Below are positions 34,701-48,103 of a stretch of 64,000 bases of DNA, piece after piece. This DNA comes from Botryosphaeria dothidea (Eukaryota > Ascomycota > Dothideomycetes > Botryosphaeriales > Botryosphaeriaceae). Position numbers and translations under genes: made by a program. Positions within the stretch are counted from its first letter, which is position 1; each line of letters begins with the position of its first letter. The notes under the pieces are model-generated. The model was not told the DNA's origin and did no database searches. It saw only the letters and a list, made by a program, of their open reading frames with translations. The DNA lies in contig WWBZ02000001.1 in the NCBI GenBank assembly GCA_011503125.2, positions 4,712,001-4,776,000 on the forward strand, read 5' to 3'.

Positions 34701-34880
34701 CTTGCCCCAAGTGGTTTGCCTTGACCCGAAAGAGATGCACATACCGACTGAGGTTCCATCCAGAACAGGGGGCTCGTGTCTGTCAATCAGAGTGATTTTG
34801 GATGCAGGATAGCGCTTTGATAGAGCCAAGCCAGTGGATAGTCCGAAGACACCACAGCCAACGACGATGACGGAGTCCAT
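31770..34880 (-). CDS. Bimodular FAD-dependent amine/amino-acid oxidase (two fused DAO-type modules)
   Basis: Exons 34880-34745, 34587-33941, 33888-33293 and 33132-31770 encode 913 residues in one frame with no stop between modules. Module 1 (about 1-430) begins VIVVGCGVFGLSTGLALSKR and ends with LCFFANTPTSDFLVD (Cys about 346) and GGSAHGWKF. A short linker leads to module 2 (about 435-913). It begins VAIIGAGVFGLSTALHLAKS, continues SGCDAASADENKILRASYGD, and ends LCWYTDSVDNDFLVD (Cys about 817) and GGSGHGFKF. Both modules have a Rossmann GxGxxG and the Cys that binds FAD covalently in the sarcosine/fructosyl-amino-acid oxidase family. They should oxidise a secondary amine or amino acid, releasing H2O2; the substrate is unknown. 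The last intron (160 nt) carries palindromic element E. It is divergent from an MFS transporter gene. Confidence 0.85.
33178..33265. repeat. Palindromic element, copy E (inside oxidase intron 3)
   Basis: The left arm GGGTCGAAGCATTCGTCCGG is matched by the right arm CGTCTGGAGGAATGCTCCAG, with outer GAGG / CCCCAT. It occupies about half of the 160-nt intron at 33292-33133 and leaves donor (GTAAGT) and acceptor (AACAG) intact. Confidence 0.85.
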
Positions 34881-35828
34881 CTTGGCGTAATCGCAACCAC
34901 GCCTTGGAGGTCGACTAATGCTAGCGAGTGAACAGTATAAATACACGTAGTCGAATCACGCCACAGGAGATATCTGGAGCCGAAATTCGGAGGGCCTCTG
35001 GAGCCGGCATGGTTCACGTGAGTGATGGATCAAAGGCGGAGAAGTGCAGCGGGCGGCGGCAGAGCGGGCGTGCAGCGGTAGTGGGGCATGTTTTATCATT
35101 GCCGCTGAAGACGCCACTCCACGGCAAAATGACATCAAAACCGGCAACTACTTTGACCTCCTCTTTTCCCGAAGCTCTCACCCACTCTTGACTGCGATCA
35201 TCCCCTCTTTACCAGAACCATCCCTGGGAAGGTCCAGCCATGCCTCGGCGCTGCACTTATCAGCCTATCGCTTTCCTGTTCTAGCCATGGTGGCCATCCC
35301 CAAGTGCTGCCTTGTTCGCCTCTGAGTCTGCCGTTGAGTCTTCGCGCCAGAGGCCGGTCTTCTACGCCCGAGCACGTCCTAACCCCAAGGTAATGAGGCT
35401 TGTGGACCTCTGCAGCGCGATTGCCGGGCTTGACTGTCGGTGGCCGGAATACCAGGTCTTGCATTGGACTGAAGAAATTATTGAAGTGATACCGTCTCCG
35501 CACTTTAATCAACTCGGAATGTGGCACCAGGAACGCGTGCATGCGGGCATGTATGTCCGCCCAGCACGTATATGCGGATCTGCTATCACATTGATCTTCC
35601 CCATTCTCCAATGGGGCGATAAGCGATACATGCAGACAATCCTCGGGGTTATAAGATCACTCGCCATGGAGCGCCTTGTATTGAAACCTAACACGCGTTC
35701 AAGTTCACAACCATCATTTACATTCCACATCTACCCACGGGCCCAGGGTTAGAAAGTGTCAACCATACGGCTGTGACTAAAGCGGAGGGATCGCATAAGT
35801 GCGTCGCGCAAGCTTCGCTAAGTCAGCC
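34881..35828. other. Bidirectional promoter, oxidase / MFS transporter 1
   Basis: 948 bp between divergent starts. GATA cores occur, for example near 35093, 35267 and 35626, but at about the number expected by chance. A 146-codon plus-strand frame (35312-35752) has no family resemblance. Confidence 0.5.
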
Positions 35829-37759
35829 ATGCACCCCGCTTCCAGCCACGACGGCGATACTGCCAGCATAAAGGACCTCTCTCAGCTCGAATCTGGCCCT
35901 CTTTCTCCCAGCAAAAATGGTCCCGATGTCACTATCGGAGACGTGTCCCATACCGTTCCTCCAATCGACGCTGCCGCGGAGCGAAAACTGGTTCTCAAAT
36001 TTGATCTCCTGGTCATGGTCATGATCTTCTTCATGTACTTCTTTAACAGCATCGACCGGAGCAACCTTGGCAACGCGAAGACAGACCACATGGATGACGA
36101 TCTCGGCTTTGTTGGAAATCAGTATTCCATTCTCATCATGGTCTTCTACGTACCCTTCTGTGGATTGTGTTTGCCTGCAAACCTCGTAACAAGGAAGTTC
36201 CAACCGAAATGGTTCCTGGTGGGCTTCATGGTGTGCTGGGGCACTATGGCTATGATTTGTGCAGCTTGTAAGAACTTTGGACAGGTACGTGAATCCGGCA
36301 CGCTTGTTGCTTGGCGTAGTGCTTGGTGGGCTTGGTGAGCTTGGTGAGCTTGACTGATCTTGAACATAGATCTTGGCAGTGAGACTACTTCTGGGGGTCG
36401 CCGAGGCTGGATTCGCTCCTTGCTCGATGGTAGGTGGCATTGGGACAAATTGAAAGCCCTTGATACTTATACACAGGCAGTTTTACATGAGCACATTTTA
36501 TACCCGCGGGGAGCTCGCAACGCGATTTGCAATCGTAAGTCAACCATCGCATTTAATTCCATGGGTCTTTTTCTTCGTGTAATCCACGTTCCAACGAAAA
36601 TTACTGCAGTGGAAAACTCCAATAGCCATGGGGAGCTCAAGAAGTCCTCTTACTTTGAATGGGCCTCGGAGTCAGCGATAACAAGTCCCAAATGACCCGT
36701 CAAGAATAAGCATTACTGACCGCCATGAAGTGGTATTCGTCTACAGTACTCTCGTCAGCTTTCAGTGGCCTTATCTCGTATGGAGTGTTTCAGCTACGTG
36801 GCTCTCTACATGGCTGGCAATACCTCTTCCTGGTTGAAGGAGGACTCACCGTTCTCATCGCACTTCTCGCCGGCTTCATTCTGTCCAAAAACCCATGGAC
36901 CTGCCGCTGGTTGACCGAAGCTGAGAAAGAGCTTTGCGTCCTGCGTGCCCAAAGAGACTCCACCAGCAACGTCGGATCAGCCTGGGACTTCCGCGAGGGC
37001 ATGCAACCTTTCAAGACCTGGCAAGTGTAAGTAGATTTGCCGCCAAAGCTCAGTAAACTTCAACCCACTCCTGATATTCTTACTGACACCCGAGCAAACA
37101 GCTACGCCTGGGCAGTCATTGGACTTTGCTACGGCGCTTCCGGTAGTGCAGTCGGATCCTTTCTCCCGCAGATCGTACAGTTGATGGGGTTTCCCACGCT
37201 CAAGACCAACCTGTACACAGTCGCTCCGAACCTCGTTGGCGCCATCATCCTCATCTGCATCGCGCGCTCGTCGGACCGCTTCCGCGAGCGCAGCGGTCAC
37301 CTCATCTTCGCGCTCCTCATCACCTTCGTTGGCTGGATCATCCTGCTGGCTCTCAATCCGGCGGAGAATATACCCGTCGCCTACTTCGCTTGCTTCCTGC
37401 TGTGCGCTGGTGCCATGACCCCCACCGTGCTCTTCCACTCCTGGCACGCCTCCAACATGCACACCGAGAATGGGCGTATCTACGTTCTCAGTTTCCTGAC
37501 CGGCGCCGCCAACAGCGGCGGCATCGTCGCTAGCATGACATTTAGAGCGGAGGATGCGCCGAGGTACCTGCCGTTTCTGGGGACTGCGGCGGGCTTTGAG
37601 GGTACCGGTATGTTGTTGATTTTGGGGATGCGATGGTGGATGAAATGGGATAATTCAAGGAGGGATAAGATAATGGGACAGAGGCTGGTTAGCAAGGACG
37701 TCAAGCTGAGCGAGTTGGTAGGCGGTGCGAGGGATGTGAGGTGGAGGTGGTTCGTTTGA
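35829..37759 (+). CDS. MFS transporter, anion:cation symporter (Dal5/Tna1-like) family
   Basis: Exons 35829-36284, 36370-36429, 36481-36534, 36731-37026 and 37102-37759 give 507 residues. It is a plasma-membrane 12-segment permease. The ACS signature in segment 1 is FMYFFNSIDRSNLGNAKTDH; others are LAVRLLLGVAEAGFAPCSMF in segment 4, TFYTRGELATRFAI and SSAFSGLISYGVFQLRG. Characterised relatives carry allantoate, nicotinate, pantothenate or short peptides; the substrate here is unknown. Two splice sites needed a choice. Exon 3 starts at the second of two AGs (36479-36480), and exon 4 after ATGAAG at 36725-36730; both restore frame and family sequence. Intron 1 contains a 9-bp tandem repeat. Shares a promoter region with the bimodular oxidase. 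Confidence 0.85.
36324..36352. repeat. 9-bp tandem repeat in MFS intron 1
   Basis: About three units of GCTTGGTGA/G with a degenerate upstream unit lie in the 85-nt intron of MFS transporter 1. Confidence 0.75.
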
Positions 37760-38284
37760 GTAGACAGTAGCGCAACCATTTATTGCAGGGCTTCTCAGGT
37801 TCGGCTTGTGCGGATTGGTGCCCCAGGTGTTTTCCTCAGCTATAGTGGCCATACAATGCATATTTGCATTGTAACGTGCATTTACGTGGAGAGTAGAAGC
37901 GTTCATCCGGACGCAAAAGTAATCAGTCTTACGAGACACTTGCGTCCGGATGAATGCTTCCACTCCCCACGCTTTAGCGCTATTACCTCGTACAGATTCC
38001 TGCAGTAGCGGCCACTTGTGTCGCGAACCTGAAAAACGTCCTCTTCTTTGCCTTCTATAGAATTCGCGTCGCAAATAGAATGCGCTTTATGCTCTTCAAT
38101 CTTAGCTCTTTCTTGGTCTTAAATTCCATCACAGTCATTAAAATATGTATCTTTCCATTCAACTCTCCCTCGTTCCTTCTGTCCGCTCGAATGTGTACGG
38201 ACCGCTTTTTGGTGGTTGGTCTTGCTCGCCGAGAAGCCATTCTGCAGGTAACAACACAATGTCTCAGCATCTCACGACACAAAA
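37760..38284. other. Convergent spacer of the two MFS genes, with palindromic element F
   Basis: 525 bp between two stop codons. Element F at 37884-37972 is the only structure seen. Confidence 0.55.
37884..37972. repeat. Palindromic element, copy F (best preserved)
   Basis: The left arm GAAGCGTTCATCCGGACGCA and the right arm TGCGTCCGGATGAATGCTTC are reverse complements with a single mismatch. Outer CGTGGAGAGT / ACTCCCCACG pairs further, so each arm is about 33 bases around a loop of about 18. This is the copy best suited to define the family ends. Confidence 0.9.
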
Positions 38285-40334
38285 TTAGGCCCTGGACTCC
38301 TCCGCGCCTTTTACATCAACAGTAAGCAGTTGCGGCGAAGGCGTCTCACCCTGTTCACCGGCCTCTGATCCCATTTCGGATCCCTCGCCCTTTCGCGCCT
38401 TCTGCGCTCTCTCTCTGTTGTCCAGAATGAACGTTCCAATCGCGGTGCCGATAAGAAGAGGGCCGCCAATGACGGCCGCGGTGATGAAGCCCTTGCGGTA
38501 CTCTGGTGCTTCGGTCTGCTTCCACACGATGAGGGGTAACCAGGCTTGTACAACGTATGCCATTTCGTTCATGCTGCCGATGACGATGGCGCGCTCTTCA
38601 TTATCTTCAGCACATATTTCGTGTGCCCAACTGGCGGTTTGTGAGTCTGTGATAACTTTTGGTACGTCAACATGAGACCACTTACGACATGCATAAGCCG
38701 GACAGTCCACTGTTCAGGCCAGCCAAGATGTAACAGGCCCAATGCCATCCGACCGGGATATCCCATACAGCGAGAGATACATAGACGATAATGTTCCAGA
38801 TCTGGGATAGCGTCAGTGCTTGAGCCAAACATTTGAAGATGCAGGAGGGGACTTACTCCGGCGAATATCATGGGTGGCCAACGTGCACCCTTTAGAAACG
38901 TATCAGACGACCATGCGTAGACCAGTGTCGAAACCACTGCAAGTGCGTATGTCGTAGTTGGGTAGGCATTGATTTGGCCGACGGAGTATTTGGGATTTGT
39001 ACTATTTTTGAGCCACTGGGCGAAGACTGGTTGTGCACCCCCGTTTCCGTTGTTGAAAGCACTGGGCTCTTGTTAGCACTGAGATTTTCTCATGGACTTA
39101 GTAAATGGGCTTAGTAGACTTGTGAACTCACACATAGAGGAGAGTGAGGACGTAGACGTGCCAGGACTTGAAAATCTTCTTGACCTTGGCCTTCGTATAC
39201 GGAGCGCGGGGCTTGCGACCCTCGAGCTGCATACGTTTGTTGGCGAAAGCAACCTCCTCCTTTGTAAGGTAGAATGGCTTGGAGATTTCGGGGACATCTG
39301 GAAGGACGAAGAAGCCAGCCAATGCGATGGGCAGGGAAATGATGCCATCGACAATGAAGAGCCTACAATATTTGATTAGCTAAATTTCTTGGACGAAGTT
39401 TGTACCATGGCAGATTCATCGCCAGACACATATGAGGAGTTGAAGCCGTCGTCTGGACGTATTTGGTATCAATTTCCCTGAACGTTTACGTCCAGATAAC
39501 TGCTTCGACTCCGTACGTGCACGTGCGCTTGCTGTTACAACAACTCTGGGTCCGAAGTTGAATCCTAGGGTTTTGTTCATACCATTGCCAACCCCTAAGT
39601 CCGCCTTTGCCACCGAGATTGTACACAGCGGCCATCAAATAACCGGAGAACATTGTCGCAATGGCACTGCTGGTGTGGAAAATGCAACTCCTTTTCGCAA
39701 GCTCATCCTTTCTGTACCAGGATCCAATGATGTACTGCATGCCTGGGTAAAAGGTGCTCTCCGCGAGACCTTTGAGGGATGTTAGAATGCGCTTAACTGT
39801 CAGAATGTGCCAGCTGAAAGGGTCCATACCAATGAAGAAGCGCAGGACATAAATCTGCTTTGCTGTTGAACACCTCGACAAGCAGAACGTCATTATCGTC
39901 CAAATTGTCTCCATCAAGGGAATCCACCGTGATGGCCGGAATTTGGTAAGGATGATGTTGCTCGGTAGTTGGCCGATGACATAACCGACAGTCCAGCAGG
40001 ACTGCATGATGTTGAGCTCGTTGCCATAGAGATTCAAGTCCTCTTTCATGCCCGAGACGAAGGCAGAATTGATATTGGACTGATCCAAGTATTTGATGAA
40101 GTAGCCTGTGCGCGTTAGGGCAGGCACTTTGTTTATGGTACGTGGTTCCAACTTACCAAGAGAGGCAAAGGTCAACAGGGCGGCATCAAGCTTGAAAAGG
40201 AATTTCCGCTCTTCCGGGGATTTGTTGAAAGTGTCCCATATAACGCCTCTCCAATCCAGCTTGACATTTTTTGCGACGACCTCGTCGGCTTTCTGCACAG
40301 CATTGTCGCGTTCCTGTTCTCGAGGTTGCGACAT
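38285..40334 (-). CDS. MFS transporter, pantothenate/vitamin-type (Liz1/Fen2-like)
   Basis: Seven exons: 40334-40157, 40105-39830, 39769-39583, 39362-39132, 39061-38857, 38801-38686 and 38630-38285, encoding 512 residues with consistent phases. Typical subfamily features are YFIKYLDQSNINSAFVSGMK in segment 1, QSCWTVGYVIGQLPSNIILT, FFIGLAESTFYPGMQYIIGS and [20 protein letters not shown]. The last precedes the cytoplasmic loop YLTKEEVAFANKRMQLEGRK. The acidic C-terminus is cytosolic. Relatives include pantothenate and other vitamin/organic-anion H+ symporters; the substrate here is unknown. The 220-nt third intron (39582-39363) contains palindromic element G. Confidence 0.87.
39430..39516. repeat. 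Palindromic element, copy G (inside MFS intron 3)
   Basis: The left arm GAGGAGTTGAAGCCGTCGTC continues TGGACGTA. The right arm TACGTCCAGATAACTGCTTC continues GACTCC. Both arms read TCTGGACGT where copies D-F read TCCGGACG. It sits within a 220-nt intron and keeps the splice sites intact. Confidence 0.85.
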
Positions 40335-41335
40335 GGTTGAAAGGCTCCAACCTTCACAGCGGCAAGTACGTTTTTGGCGACTGTAGGAGAGAGTGACAAG
40401 CAAAAGTTAGGGCAGCAGGTCCAAAGATAAAGCCGCGAGCATTTGTCTTAGCTACTTCTGGGCAAAGATAGGCTTCGGTGCACCTGAACCATGCAGTAGT
40501 GTGCCACGGAGTGGTCACGCCGGGTTTGCTGCCCTTTCCTGTGTGGGTGGCGGGTCACCATGGTGCCGTCATATTGCGTGCTTAAGGCTGTATAATGCAC
40601 GGCAGAGGGTCGTGCGAGCCGGGGACCTGGAGCTGGAGGCAAGAGTTGATCACACAGATGCGACCGAAGTTGGAATGCCCGAGCGAGAATCCTGCAGGTG
40701 TTTCTTTTGGATAAGGATCCACCGGCGGATTACGAGCTTGAGACCAAAGCTTTAGTGCGGGCGGCGCGGGAAGCCAACATGACGAGGCGTTTCCCCGGAG
40801 CTTGACCGCGAGTGAAGCTTCCTGGCGATAACGACGGCGGGAGCGGGAAGGGGCATCCAAGGTGATGGGCAGTCTAGAGCTTGGGATTGGGCTGTACGGT
40901 GCTGACGGGGTGACGAGCAGCCAGGCGTAGATGGCGTGCGACCTGGCTTGCATGCCCTTAAACCTCTCGGTGTTTACGGTGTTTCTGGATTGCAGGGCGT
41001 GCGGAGAAGATAAGGCCAGGGAGTCTTTGCGGCATCTATAGTCTTGCTAATTGCTTTCTGTACGTCGTATGACCTCGAGGTGGGTGCGGGCACTAGGAGA
41101 AGGCCGATAACGATGCGTTGAGAGTGTACGGAGGTAAGAGGAAGGGTAACCACTTCCTGGCAGCCTCCAGCCTATCACGCATCAAGCAACGTAAGCGAGT
41201 GCAACCCTTCGCTCCTGCCGGCAACGACTTTACAAAGATCACCAGCACCATCGCCATCATCACCAACCCCAACGTCAACAGGAAGGGCGAAATATCTTGC
41301 AGTTCTGGTTCTATTCGCATCTATCACATGCCCGC
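40335..41335. other. Intergenic, promoter of MFS transporter 2
   Basis: 1 kb between two minus-strand genes. No gene, RNA or palindromic element was recognised. Confidence 0.5.
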
Positions 41336-44459
<3,124 letters not shown>

Positions 44460-45770
44460 ATGGCGCCCGGCCCAATCGCAATCCACCCCGACATCAAAGA
44501 TGTCGCGCCGCCGCGCAAGGACTCGCTCGGACTGCCTGAGCCGACGCGCAAGAGGCTAGAGAAGGCCGGCATTGACCTCTCCCAAGGCTACCCCTACCGT
44601 CCTGCGCGCCCGCTCTACCTCGATGATGTCTACAAAATCCGCAACCACCACCGTGAGCACGTCGATCCGGGCAGCCGTGCCGACCCCGAGAAGAAGGCTC
44701 TATTCTCCGCCGCCGAGAAGGTCGTCGACCTGACGACTCACATCGGTACTGAGATTGTCGGCCTCCAGCTCAAGGATCTCACCTCTCAGCAGAAGGATGA
44801 GCTCGGCCTGCTTATTGCCGAGCGCAGCGTTGTTTTCTTCAGGGACCAGGACATCTCTCCTCAGCAGCAGAAAGAGCTTGGTGAATGGTACGGCGAGATT
44901 GAAGTTCACGTGAGTACGCCTTCAACCCGAGCTCGAGAGCGCCCTCTTTGAGAATACATCGAAAACTTTAAAGTAGACCTGCTAACGCCCAACCCAGCCT
45001 CAAGTTCCCCAAGTCCCTGGTGTCGAAGGTGTCACCGTGATCTGGCCTGAGTTGCAATCCACCGAGCGTCCCTCCAACTTCCGCCAACCCGGCGGCGCCT
45101 CGCGATGGCACACTGACCTCGTGCATGAGCGCCAGCCCGCCGGCGTGACGCACCTGCACAACGACACCGTCCCCTCGACCGGCGGCGACACTCTCTGGGC
45201 CTCGGGCTACGGCGCCTACGAGAAGCTCTCGCCCGCTTTCCGCAAGCTGATCGACGGCAAGTACGCCATCTACCGCTCCGCCCACCCCTACCTGGACCGC
45301 AACGCCCCCGAGGAGGGCCCCAAGTACATCGAGAGGGCCCACCCACTTGTCCGCGTACACCCGGCTACCGGCTGGAAGAGTTTGTTCGTGAACCGCGCCA
45401 TGACGCACCGTATCGTCGGCCTTGACAAGGCTGAGAGTGATGTCATCCTCAACTATCTGTTTGATGTGTACGAGAAGAATGTCGATATTCAGTTGAGATT
45501 CAAGTGGACCCCCAGGACCAGCGCTTTGTGGGACAACCGGTAAGTTTTACACGAGATTGAAGATGACTGGATTTCCGCTAATCTGGTCGCAGCATTACCA
45601 TCCACAATGCTAGCTGGGACTACGCCAACAGGGAGCCGAGGCACGGTACCAGGGTCACTTCTTTGGCGGAGAAGCCGTTCTTCGACCCCAAAGCCCCTAC
45701 GAGGCGGGAAGCTCTGGGCCATGTGCATCCTGATGAACTGAGGGAGGAGGAAGTCAACCTTGATATCTAA
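44460..45770 (+). CDS. TauD/TfdA-type Fe(II)/2-oxoglutarate dioxygenase (sulfonate dioxygenase-like)
   Basis: Exons 44460-44909, 44998-45539 and 45593-45770, 389 residues. Resembles yeast Jlp1 and fungal alpha-ketoglutarate-dependent sulfonate dioxygenases, which release sulfite from taurine-like sulfonates; the exact substrate is unknown. Iron ligands are visible: the HxD of SRWHTDLVHE (His about 188, Asp about 190) and the distal His of ITIHNASWDY (about 335). The 2-oxoglutarate-binding Arg lies in NREPRHGTRVTS just after. Family motifs VVFFRDQDISPQQQKELGEW and VPSTGGDTLWASGYGAYEKL are present. All three ligands are intact, so it should be active. It shares a promoter with the FMO and ends the accessory block. 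Confidence 0.9.
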
Positions 45771-46183
45771 GATGTCTCAAGCATGGAAACGGCCGAAATC
45801 GTAAAGAAATCCAATGAAGTAAAGAATAAATCAAAATGAACTTTAACAGTTAGCCATCATCTTAATTTCTGCTCTCCGTTGACTGATAATCTATTCCCAC
45901 TTGATCGGCGATAGAGGAGGGCAGTGTGACAAGATGAATTTGATTGTGGAAGTCCATAATCGTCATTGAATGACTTGGAATTTCTGGGTCAAATAGACAA
46001 ATGTTGGTAGGGGCTACTCTTTTCAAATCAAACCCCGTAATATCATTTTTCTCCTGATGCAGGGATGTCTGCGACTGGCCACCGCATCTGTGGTTTACAT
46101 CCTCCAAGGGATTTTCCGTCCTCATTTCCGTTAAGAACTGCGTATGAGTATTACTGCGCTCGTTCGGTGGAATATTCCCCGTT
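45771..46183. other. Convergent spacer
   Basis: 413 AT-rich bases between two stop codons. Nothing was recognised. Confidence 0.5.
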
Positions 46184-47368
46184 TCAATGATCCAACCGGG
46201 TTTTCTTCACCTCCTTCTCCTCTTGCACCGTAACGGCACTCGATGCCAACCCCTGCGTCTTCTTCACTGTCGCCCATGCCTTCTCTTTAACCTGTACCTC
46301 CGTCCAGTGCTCTTCTACCCACTTCAAGACCTTTTCTTCGCCTCCCTCTTCCAGGCCCTCAACCCAAACCTTCTTTTCCTGAGGAAGTGGCTCTGCATGT
46401 AGCACCAACTCCCCACCTTCACTGCTTACCCACCTCTTCAGCCCTCTAATGACAAGCGCGAGACTGTCACCCTTCCTGGGCACTTTCTCCTTGATGGCGC
46501 GCCACAACGCATCTTCACGCCACAACTCCTTGTGCTCCGCCAGCCGCGCGTCATACTCTACCTGCTTGTCGAACGTCTTCAGGGCTTCCTCCAGAACCAG
46601 CTCGCGGGTCCAGGCGCAGTTCGCGCCGGCTTCCGGGTTCGCTGGAACCCAGTCGTCGACGAAACGACGGTACATGCCGCGCTTCGCCCTACGCGCGCGG
46701 TCGTTGTGATTTTCGTTCTCGGGACGCTTCTCATGATCCCGTGGGACGACGGCGTACCTGTTGAAGAAGCGGGCAGCCGCAACCCAGGCAAAGACGTCAC
46801 CTTCGCCTGTGAAGCCACGGTCGGAGTACCTGGCCGTGTCCAGGCCGAGGAAGGAGAGGACGGCCAGAGCATCGTGTGTCAGGTGAATCATGCTGGCTTT
46901 TTTGTTGGTAGGCTCGATCTCCGGGATGCGAACATACAAGCCGCGGTCGGTTGCGGTTAGGCCGAGGGGTCGGTTGATGACACCTATGATTTGCGACAGG
47001 TCGCCGTAGGAGTTTTGGAAAGTTTGCCACTCGAGATAGCCGTCCGGGCTGGTCTGGACGTCCAGCTGGACATGGACGCCCGGGATGGTAGGGTGCGGGA
47101 CGGCATAATTGGTGACGGAGCCATTGCACTTGAACTTGTCTGCTCGGAGCGCTTCAGCCACGCGGCCCGGGGTGTTGGAGGCGTGCGGGCCTTCGACGAG
47201 GATGTCGATGTCGCCGTGGTCTGGTTTGTCGGGGAGGACTTCAGCGTAGGCCGTCCGGCGGTAGAGGGGTGCAAGCGCATTGGCGTATTCCTTCTTCAGC
47301 TGGTTGTAGAGCTCACTGGAAATCCTAGGTATCTGCAGGCCATCGGTCGCGAATACATGGCCGCCCAT
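46184..47368 (-). CDS. Predicted nucleotidyltransferase-fold protein
   Basis: Intronless, 394 residues from the first ATG in frame (MGGHVFATDG). I do not know a named orthologue. The N-terminal half has a Pol beta/nucleotidyltransferase-like acidic motif, DKPDHGDIDILVEGP, and a later VHVQLDVQTSPDGYLEW that could supply the third acid. PRISSELYNQLKKEYANALA precedes them as a helix. The middle contains GLYVRIPEIEPTNKKASMIH and FLGLDTARYSDRGFTGEGDV. The C-terminal third is charged and helical with a long acidic/basic tail. It could transfer a nucleotide to RNA, protein or a small molecule; that is inference from one motif. Confidence 0.72.
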   Translation of the reverse strand: MGGHVFATDGLQIPRISSELYNQLKKEYANALAPLYRRTAYAEVLPDKPDHGDIDILVEGPHASNTPGRVAEALRADKFKCNGSVTNYAVPHPTIPGVHVQLDVQTSPDGYLEWQTFQNSYGDLSQIIGVINRPLGLTATDRGLYVRIPEIEPTNKKASMIHLTHDALAVLSFLGLDTARYSDRGFTGEGDVFAWVAAARFFNRYAVVPRDHEKRPENENHNDRARRAKRGMYRRFVDDWVPANPEAGANCAWTRELVLEEALKTFDKQVEYDARLAEHKELWREDALWRAIKEKVPRKGDSLALVIRGLKRWVSSEGGELVLHAEPLPQEKKVWVEGLEEGGEEKVLKWVEEHWTEVQVKEKAWATVKKTQGLASSAVTVQEEKEVKKTRLDH

Positions 47369-48103
47369 CTTGGTCAGTTGTAGAGATGTCGTGAAGGCAA
47401 AGCCTTTCTGCTGCCTGAAAGGCAGTTTGCAATTTAGTGGGCGCACGGGCAGAGATGACTCCGCGGGTCAGGTTATCAATCTTTTATCGATAGTGCTCTC
47501 GGCATAAGCTTTTACACGTCCGTAGGTCCTGCCGCCTGCACGAAAACTCGAAGCAAATATTCGGATGGAAAAGTACTGGGAAATGACAGTATTTACCTCT
47601 GCACGACAATCCTACGGTCTCTGGGTTGTTGCGATCCCTGGCGAACAGACTACATAGGTACCCGACGATACAGCTGGAACACACAAACGACCAATTATCG
47701 TAGTGTGAGGATTGAACGGAAGGGTTGAGATGGCGGACGATCACAAACTGTGATGTTTGTTGTAGGAGGCTGACGCCTGATCGGCGGGCGTCGGTCGAAG
47801 ACTCGGCAGCATCCAATCACGGGCGGCAGCGAAGGCTGTATGACATCGACACAACTCCCCGTACCGCCTTGGAAGGCTCGGCCCACCAACCCAGCTGAAA
47901 ACAGACAAAGCATGCATGCACGACGCAGCAAACCGGGCATAGAACCTCAAATTCCAAGACCCTTGCGACCGCGGCCGCACGCCCTACTTCCTCCGTAGCC
48001 AGCCACCTCCGACGTCACCATCTCCCGCTGCTCAGCGCGCGCCTTTATCCCACCACCATGTTGCCCTCGGTCTTGAAGCTACTTTCGACCTGTCTCCGCC
48101 GAT
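47369..48103. other. Divergent promoter region
   Basis: 735 bp between the nucleotidyltransferase-fold and DUF3292 genes. No repeat or RNA gene was recognised. Confidence 0.5.

Noticed and set aside
34881..35828. GATA-factor sites in the oxidase/MFS promoter
   Set aside because: The number of HGATAR matches is about what chance gives for this length on two strands.
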